Source: Deltaproteobacteria bacterium
GTDB lineage: Bacteria; Desulfobacterota; Desulfuromonadia; Geobacterales; Pseudopelobacteraceae
Direction of reading: 5' to 3'
Assembly: GCA_016219145.1 (NCBI GenBank)
Contig: JACRCG010000048.1
Coordinates: 1 to 6,894, forward strand
Length of the DNA: 6,894 bases
Shown: one piece after another, positions 5,992-6,894 of the stretch
Layout of the letters: every line of letters begins with the position of its first letter
How positions within the stretch are numbered: position 1 is the stretch's first letter
Program-made: the position numbers and the translations under genes
The notes under the pieces: model-generated
What the model saw: the letters and a program-made list of their open reading frames with translations, nothing else
What the model was told of the DNA's origin: nothing
Databases searched by the model: none

Positions 5992-6399
5992 TCAAACCAA
6001 CCGCACATTCAGCCCCGGCACCTTCTTGAACTGCTTGTCCCCCGTAAGAAAAATAACCGGGCCTTTTATTGACATGGCCGATGCAGCCTGAATGGCATCC
6101 GGTGTGCGCAGACCGTGTCGCGCCCTCAACAATGTTGCCGTTTCAATCACGAGAGCATCCAATTCAACAATCTGCAAACCTGATGATGCAAAAAAACTGC
6201 GATAACTGGTGATGTCGGCAACATTCTGATCCCGCATCGGTTTTATCAGACATTCCATGATACTCAAGCGGGACACGGCAAATCCGGTAGTTGGGTGTGT
6301 ACTATGCAGTTCTCCGAGAGTGGCAACAACCTGCTGATAAAAAGGCCGGACCGCTTCAACGCGGTAGATGATAATATTGGCGTCGAGAAAAATGATCAT
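5992..6399 (-). CDS. vapC: VapC-type PIN-domain toxin
   Basis: Type II toxin-antitoxin ribonuclease of about 135 residues, the normal VapC length. The PIN-domain acidic residues are all present: Asp6 in MIIFLDANIIIY, Glu49 in LSIMECLIKP, Asp101 in LRTPDAIQAA and Asp121 in FLTGDKQFKKVPGLNV. These bind the metal ions used to cut RNA, often tRNA or rRNA in known VapCs; the target here cannot be read from sequence. I chose the ATG at 6399 because MIIFLDAN is the standard VapC start, an AAGG site precedes it, and its ATGA overlaps the antitoxin stop by 4 bases. An in-frame ATG at 6411 would add MGQG. Its 3' end faces gap across the shared terminator. Confidence 0.92.
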   Translation of the reverse strand: MIIFLDANIIIYRVEAVRPFYQQVVATLGELHSTHPTTGFAVSRLSIMECLIKPMRDQNVADITSYRSFFASSGLQIVELDALVIETATLLRARHGLRTPDAIQAASAMSIKGPVIFLTGDKQFKKVPGLNVRLV

Positions 6400-6677
6400 G
6401 CCTTGTCCCATTCACCCCGTTCATCATTCAGACTTTGATCTATTTCCTCTTTTGTGTATTGACCGGACGCGGGGGCTGTGAACCACTCCATTACGGAGTG
6501 TGAATGGACCGATGTGTTTGCCTGGGCGGCTTTGGTCAGTTGTTCGTACTCAGCCTCGGCTAATATAACGCAGACCGGCTGGTTTCGTTTTATGATGTGA
6601 ACCGGACCATTTGCAAGCAGCTGTTCCACTGCCAGGATACCATGCCGTTTAAGTTCATTTGCCGCAATAGCATTCAT
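6396..6677 (-). CDS. vapB: Phd/YefM-type antitoxin of the vapBC pair
   Basis: A 93-residue antitoxin that should neutralise the VapC toxin encoded immediately downstream and repress the shared promoter. Residues 1-50 show the Phd/YefM pattern: AANELKRHGILAVEQLLANGPVHIIKRNQPVCVILAEAEYEQL, broken as a helix, a Gly-Pro turn, a strand with the typical I.KR.QPV.VI and a second helix. The C-terminal part (about 60-93, EWFTAPASGQY then a Glu/Asp-rich helix) is the toxin-binding tail. ATG 6677 follows a clean AAAGGGG ribosome site by 7 bases. The start context GAAAGGGGTACCGAA closely resembles that of gap (GAAAGGGGTCCCGCA). The perfect palindrome 27 bases upstream is a candidate operator. The vapB name describes its pairing with VapC; by fold it is Phd-like. 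Confidence 0.88.
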   Translation of the reverse strand: MNAIAANELKRHGILAVEQLLANGPVHIIKRNQPVCVILAEAEYEQLTKAAQANTSVHSHSVMEWFTAPASGQYTKEEIDQSLNDERGEWDKA

Positions 6678-6703
6678 TTCGGTACCCCTTTCGGTGCTTT
6701 TTA

Positions 6704-6714
6704 GCTACAGTAGC
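6704..6714. promoter_or_regulatory. Candidate vapBC operator: GCTAC-A-GTAGC palindrome
   Basis: This perfect 11-bp palindrome with a single-base centre ends 27 bases before the vapB start codon, where a self-repressing antitoxin would be expected to bind. The same GCTAC/GTAGC half-sites recur at 6780-6792. Phd/YefM antitoxins bind short palindromes near their promoters. No strong -35/-10 pair is visible on the minus strand; TATATT (6740-6745) is the best -10 candidate. Confidence 0.45.
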
Positions 6715-6750
6715 CAACCTGTCCGGCCAATGCAATAAAAATATACTGCA

Positions 6751-6894
6751 ATGAACCTAAAAAAAGCAGTTAGCTGACAGCTACCCGGTAGCCGGTAACA
6801 TTTTACGTGACGGCAACTGGGGTGAAGAGGTCAATAATTTCTTGAAAGCCTTCTGGGCAATCAGCCTGACTCTTTCCGCTACCCCCAACTGCTC
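6751..6894 (+). other. Possible start of a rightward gene with a frame break at an A7 run, cut by the window edge
   Basis: ATG at 6751 reads MNLKKAVS and stops at once. If one A is removed from the A7 run at 6759-6765, the frame joins a stretch open to the window end that begins KKQLADSYPVAGN and continues through GNWGEEVNNFLKAFW. This stretch looks protein-like in composition and codon choice, but I do not recognise it. There is no ribosome site before the ATG. Two minus-strand frames are also open from the edge, ending at 6781 and 6803, so the coding strand is unsettled. Confidence 0.2.
6771..6797. repeat. Overlapping palindromes and CCGGTA direct repeat
   Basis: TAGCTG-A-CAGCTA (6771-6783) and GCTACC-C-GGTAGC (6780-6792) are both perfect inverted repeats with one central base, and they overlap by four bases. 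CCGGTA also occurs twice in direct orientation (6785-6790 and 6792-6797). The second palindrome shares the GCTAC/GTAGC half-site with the one beside vapB. The cluster may be a second operator site, but it also overlaps the possible coding stretch at the right edge. Confidence 0.5.

Noticed and set aside
6400..6411. Longer VapC start adding MGQG
   Set aside because: The MIIFLDAN start fits the family and gives the typical 4-base ATGA overlap with the antitoxin.
1..6894. CRISPR array, tRNA, rRNA or insertion sequence
   Set aside because: No regularly spaced repeats, no tRNA or rRNA motifs and no transposase or terminal inverted repeats were seen.

Overview
The window looks like a chromosomal segment of a Gram-negative bacterium with moderate GC content, by eye a little over half. 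The Gram-negative assignment rests on the peptidoglycan-associated lipoprotein (Pal). The gene content (Pal, a DUF815-type ATPase, the long Pseudomonas-type GAPDH, a PstS-like binding protein, a YbiC-like dehydrogenase and two toxin-antitoxin pairs) fits a proteobacterium in the broad sense or a Desulfuromonadota-like lineage. That placement is inference; nothing in the sequence fixes it.

Left part (about 1-2646, all minus strand). At the edge is a secreted PstS-like solute-binding protein with its own good sigma70-type promoter, transcribed leftward out of the window. To its right is a compact minus-strand unit in the order RHH antitoxin, MazF-like toxin, YbiC/HcxB-like hydroxycarboxylate dehydrogenase. 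The genes overlap by 8 and 14 bases, so the metabolic enzyme appears to be translated from the toxin-antitoxin message. The MazF-like protein lacks the usual catalytic Arg and has Ser in place of the usual Thr, and an 18-bp perfect palindrome sits inside its gene.

Middle (2647-5941). A divergent, AT-rich control region of about 250 bp separates the TA operon from the plus-strand genes. It holds two families of short inverted repeats that look like operators, plus candidate promoters for pal. Then come pal (lipoprotein with a C-terminal OmpA-like domain), a DUF815-type AAA+ ATPase starting 7 bases after the pal stop, and a 481-residue GAPDH of the N-terminally extended class. A strong hairpin at 5915-5941 closes this unit and separates it from the convergent gene.

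Right part (5992-6894). A minus-strand Phd/YefM-type antitoxin and a VapC PIN-domain toxin overlap by 4 bases (ATGA). Upstream are several small perfect palindromes sharing a GCTAC/GTAGC half-site, which may be the vapBC operator. The last 140 bases may contain the start of another gene with a frame interruption at an A7 run, but the edge cuts it off.

Most of the window is recognisable family material. The features that stand out are the altered MazF active site, the enzyme gene fused translationally onto a TA operon, and the uncharacterised repeat clusters in the two TA promoter regions. I see no clear evidence of a wholly new system.
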